Source: an uncultured Candidatus Melainabacteria bacterium (GTDB taxonomy: Bacteria > Cyanobacteriota > Vampirovibrionia > Gastranaerophilales > Gastranaerophilaceae). Taken from it: a stretch of 21,863 nucleotides of DNA. The position numbers and the translations under genes were made by a program. Within the stretch, counting starts at the first letter, position 1; each line of letters begins with the position of its first letter. Positions 20,413 to 21,863 of the stretch are shown here, piece by piece. The DNA lies in assembly GCA_934693235.1 (NCBI GenBank), contig CAKUUY010000026.1:1-21863 (forward strand). Direction: 5' to 3'. A model generated the notes under the pieces. The model searched no databases. It was not told where the DNA came from and saw only the letters and a list, made by a program, of their open reading frames with translations.

Positions 20413-21318
20413 CTATTTACAGTCACATTTTTTCTTACCTACAGGGCTACCAAAAATCATGCGCATCCCTCCAAAAGGTTTTTTCATTGTACAGTTCATT
20501 CCGGCAGTCATTTCGTTTATGTTGTACAAAATACTGTTAATCTGTTGTAAAGAACAATTCATCTGCGGAATAACTTCATTTATCTCTTTTGTTAATTTAT
20601 TAATATTTTTAGAAACATTTTGTACATTTTGTGCAGTTGCATCCATTCTTTCAGACGTAATAGAAGCGTTTACATTATTCGAAAAACTAACCATATTATC
20701 TGAAACATCGTTTACGTTTTCAGAAACTTTTACAAAATTACCTGTTGTTTGGCTAAAATCTTTTGACGCTTTTACCATATTAGGACTTACTCCGACAGCC
20801 ATATCATTCAGAGTTGAGAACAAATCTCCTATTGTTTGCAATGTAACATTCAAGTTCTTTGCACTTTCAGCCATATCAGCCTTTATTTGTTCTAAAGTTT
20901 CTGGATCTTGATTTGCGAAGAACGATTCTATGTCAACAGTGGTTTTGCCGGAGATTTTATCTCCATCTTTCAGGTAATAAATCGACGGTTTTTCGGGATA
21001 AACTATATCTATATAGTCAAATTTCTTTCCCCATCTGTTTCTTTCTTTTTTCAAGTTTGCAGAGATATTAATCGGAAATTTCATATCACGAGGATGAAGT
21101 TCCATTGTCACGATGGTTGATGTGTAATTTTTGTTTGGTTTTACTTTTACGACTCTTCCAATTTTGTACCCATTGTAATAAATCGGAGCGTAGCTGTGAA
21201 AAGGTCGTAAATTAGTGAATTCGGCCGTTACATAAGTATTTGTTCTATAAATAACATAGGCTCCGACAATAGCACACAACATTGCAACTGTAATTAAAGA
21301 TTTGTAAAAACTTTTCAT
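20413..21318 (-). CDS. mlaD: MCE-domain lipid-transport protein (MlaD-like)
   Basis: This 301-residue protein is anchored by one N-terminal helix (about residues 7-24). The MCE domain follows (about 30-125), with the typical YYNGYKIGRVVKV (PVxYxGxxVGxV pattern) and the closing YLKDGDKISGKT. Residues 135-285 are a long helical region rich in Asn, Ser and Val (repeats such as VKVSENVNDVSDNMVSFSNN). In cyanobacterial relatives such tails bridge the periplasm and partner the MlaE permease and MlaF ATPase, which are not in this window. It would shuttle phospholipids between the membranes. The protein ends GKKKCDCK, an unusual Cys pair. The ATG at 21318 follows GAGGAG. The gene lies upstream of the histidine kinase, 82 bases apart. 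Confidence 0.85.
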   Translation of the reverse strand: MKSFYKSLITVAMLCAIVGAYVIYRTNTYVTAEFTNLRPFHSYAPIYYNGYKIGRVVKVKPNKNYTSTIVTMELHPRDMKFPINISANLKKERNRWGKKFDYIDIVYPEKPSIYYLKDGDKISGKTTVDIESFFANQDPETLEQIKADMAESAKNLNVTLQTIGDLFSTLNDMAVGVSPNMVKASKDFSQTTGNFVKVSENVNDVSDNMVSFSNNVNASITSERMDATAQNVQNVSKNINKLTKEINEVIPQMNCSLQQINSILYNINEMTAGMNCTMKKPFGGMRMIFGSPVGKKKCDCK

Positions 21319-21528
21319 CCTAAAAACTCCTCATCACCCGATAAAAAACTCTTTAAACAAATTGCATAGTCCTTGAATGTTATCCACTTGAAAAAGTTGC
21401 ATAACAAATAAATATAAATAATTCAGAACTACAATTATCATTTTCATAATTATGTTTTATCAAACAGAATAACTAAAAAAAATACCATCTCAGGCTATCC
21501 GAAATGGGGAATATTTTTAAAAAAGTCA

Positions 21529-21567
21529 CTAAGACGTTAAGGCGCTAAGACGATAAGTTCTTATCGT
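21529..21567. repeat. Tandem 8-mers running into a palindrome
   Basis: CTAAGACG, TTAAGGCG and CTAAGACG follow each other without gaps (21529-21552). The end of the third copy enters a palindrome, ACGATAAG-TT-CTTATCGT (21550-21567). Confidence 0.65.
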
Positions 21568-21613
21568 TAAAAAAATTATCAAATATAGCAGCTATATTAG
21601 GAAATCAATTATA

Positions 21614-21782
21614 GTAACTGTCATTACGAGGAGCGGAAAAGCTTGATGAAAATTGTAAAGATGGAAAGGAGAAACAGCGACGTCGTAATCTCATCAAATT
21701 AAATTTAATGGGATTGCTACAGCGTATATTCAACAATTTTTAACAACATCTTTACACCTTTTCGCTTCGCAATGACAGTTAC
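21614..21782. repeat. 169-bp palindromic (MITE-like) element
   Basis: The outer ends GTAACTGTCATTACGAGG (21614 on) and the reverse complement of the right end, GTAACTGTCATTGCGAAGCG (21782 back), are terminal inverted repeats of about 25 bases with few differences. Inside lie further inverted pairs: TGTAAAGATG (near 21655) with CATCTTTACA (near 21750), and CGTCGTAATCTCAT with ATGGGATTGCTACAG. The whole could fold into one long imperfect hairpin. No coding potential. TGTCATTACGAGG-type ends are known from dispersed non-autonomous repeats of several bacteria; membership is inference. Confidence 0.65.
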
Positions 21783-21793
21783 AGTAAACTTTT

Positions 21794-21858
21794 CCTCTCT
21801 CCGAGGGAGAGAGAGTGGTTGTTGCAATCAATTTAATTACAACCACGAGAGAGGGGTT
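21794..21858. repeat. CT-rich inverted-repeat element, copy 2
   Basis: It has two nested hairpins: CTCTCTCC-GAG-GGAGAGAG (21795-21813) and GTGGTTGT (21815-21822) pairing with ACAACCAC (21839-21846). It ends GAGAGAGGGGTTAA. The ends match copy 1 (1291-1330) in opposite orientation; this copy is longer in the middle. Confidence 0.55.
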
Positions 21859-21863
21859 AAAAA

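Larger units (their letters stand above)
21319..21863. other. 545-bp non-coding region with repeats
   Basis: No gene is seen. It contains an inverted repeat close to the mlaD start (21379-21405, GTTATcCACTT and AAGTTGcATAAC, one gap and one mismatch), three tandem 8-mers (21529-21552), an 8-bp palindrome pair (21582-21598, AATATAGC-A-GCTATATT), a palindromic element (21614-21782) and a CT-rich repeat (21794-21858). It looks like an intergenic repeat hot spot. Confidence 0.7.

Noticed and set aside
20408..20911. 167-codon plus-strand ORF opposite mlaD
   Set aside because: It is an antisense shadow of the MCE protein with no start signal or recognisable domain.
21380..21388. TTATCCACT, one base from a DnaA box
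   Set aside because: It is a single imperfect box with no cluster, no dnaA or dnaN nearby and no AT-rich unwinding array, so it does not support an origin.
1..21863. CRISPR array, insertion sequence, prophage or rRNA
   Set aside because: No regularly spaced repeats, transposase, integrase, phage structural gene or rRNA sequence is seen in the window.

Overview
The window is an AT-rich stretch of a diderm bacterial chromosome. The gene content fits a non-photosynthetic relative of the cyanobacteria (Melainabacteria / Gastranaerophilales, usually gut-associated). The evidence is a DUF3326 protein (a family known mainly from cyanobacteria and plastid lineages), an AMIN-AMIN-Amidase_3 cell-wall amidase, outer-membrane machinery (a TolC-family channel and an MCE/MlaD protein), very low GC, and a mix of Shine-Dalgarno and apparently leaderless starts. 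The taxonomic placement is inference; no database search was possible.

Layout. 1-58: 5' end of tuf (EF-Tu) on the minus strand with its promoter. 216-1127: secreted WG-repeat protein. 1128-1641: non-coding, with fragments of interspersed repeats. 1642-2784: a YwqK/MORN_2-like repeat protein. 2848-2921: tRNA-Arg(ACG), minus strand. 3085-3285: a 66-residue stand-alone LuxR-type DNA-binding protein. 3349-6029: a cell-wall operon, amidase then murI. 6017-7891 (minus): a 624-residue EF-hand/repeat/LysM protein carrying a 10-base poly-G tract inside its coding sequence. 7973-8950 (minus): DUF3326. 9018-9407 (minus): small coiled-coil protein. 9557-10826: rluD and a LapA-like membrane protein. 10901-11928 (minus): YtxH, DUF948, YtxH envelope cluster. 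12030-16729: a complete MarR-regulated tripartite efflux locus (emrB, emrA, marR on minus; TolC-family channel divergent on plus) with a perfect palindromic operator. 16816-17586: GNAT-like protein. 17594-18910 (minus): ROK/ASKHA-like sugar-kinase-fold protein. 19032-20330 (minus): PAS histidine kinase with a degenerate ATP-binding domain. 20413-21318 (minus): MlaD. 21319-21863: non-coding repeats, including a 169-bp palindromic element.

How the genes fit together. Much of the window concerns the cell envelope: precursor supply (murI, D-glutamate), wall remodelling (amidase), wall binding (LysM protein), outer-membrane lipid traffic (mlaD), export of toxic compounds (emrAB plus channel), and small membrane-anchored YtxH/DUF948/LapA-like proteins. 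The most unusual observation is the G10 tract in the LysM protein. A change of one base either way puts a stop codon within one to seven codons of the tract, so slippage would remove the C-terminal 224 residues; this is the architecture of a phase-variable contingency locus. Two genes lacking a ribosome-binding site (the WG protein and rluD), and possibly the DUF3326 gene, have a -10 hexamer placed exactly so that transcription would start at the A of ATG, which suggests leaderless mRNAs.
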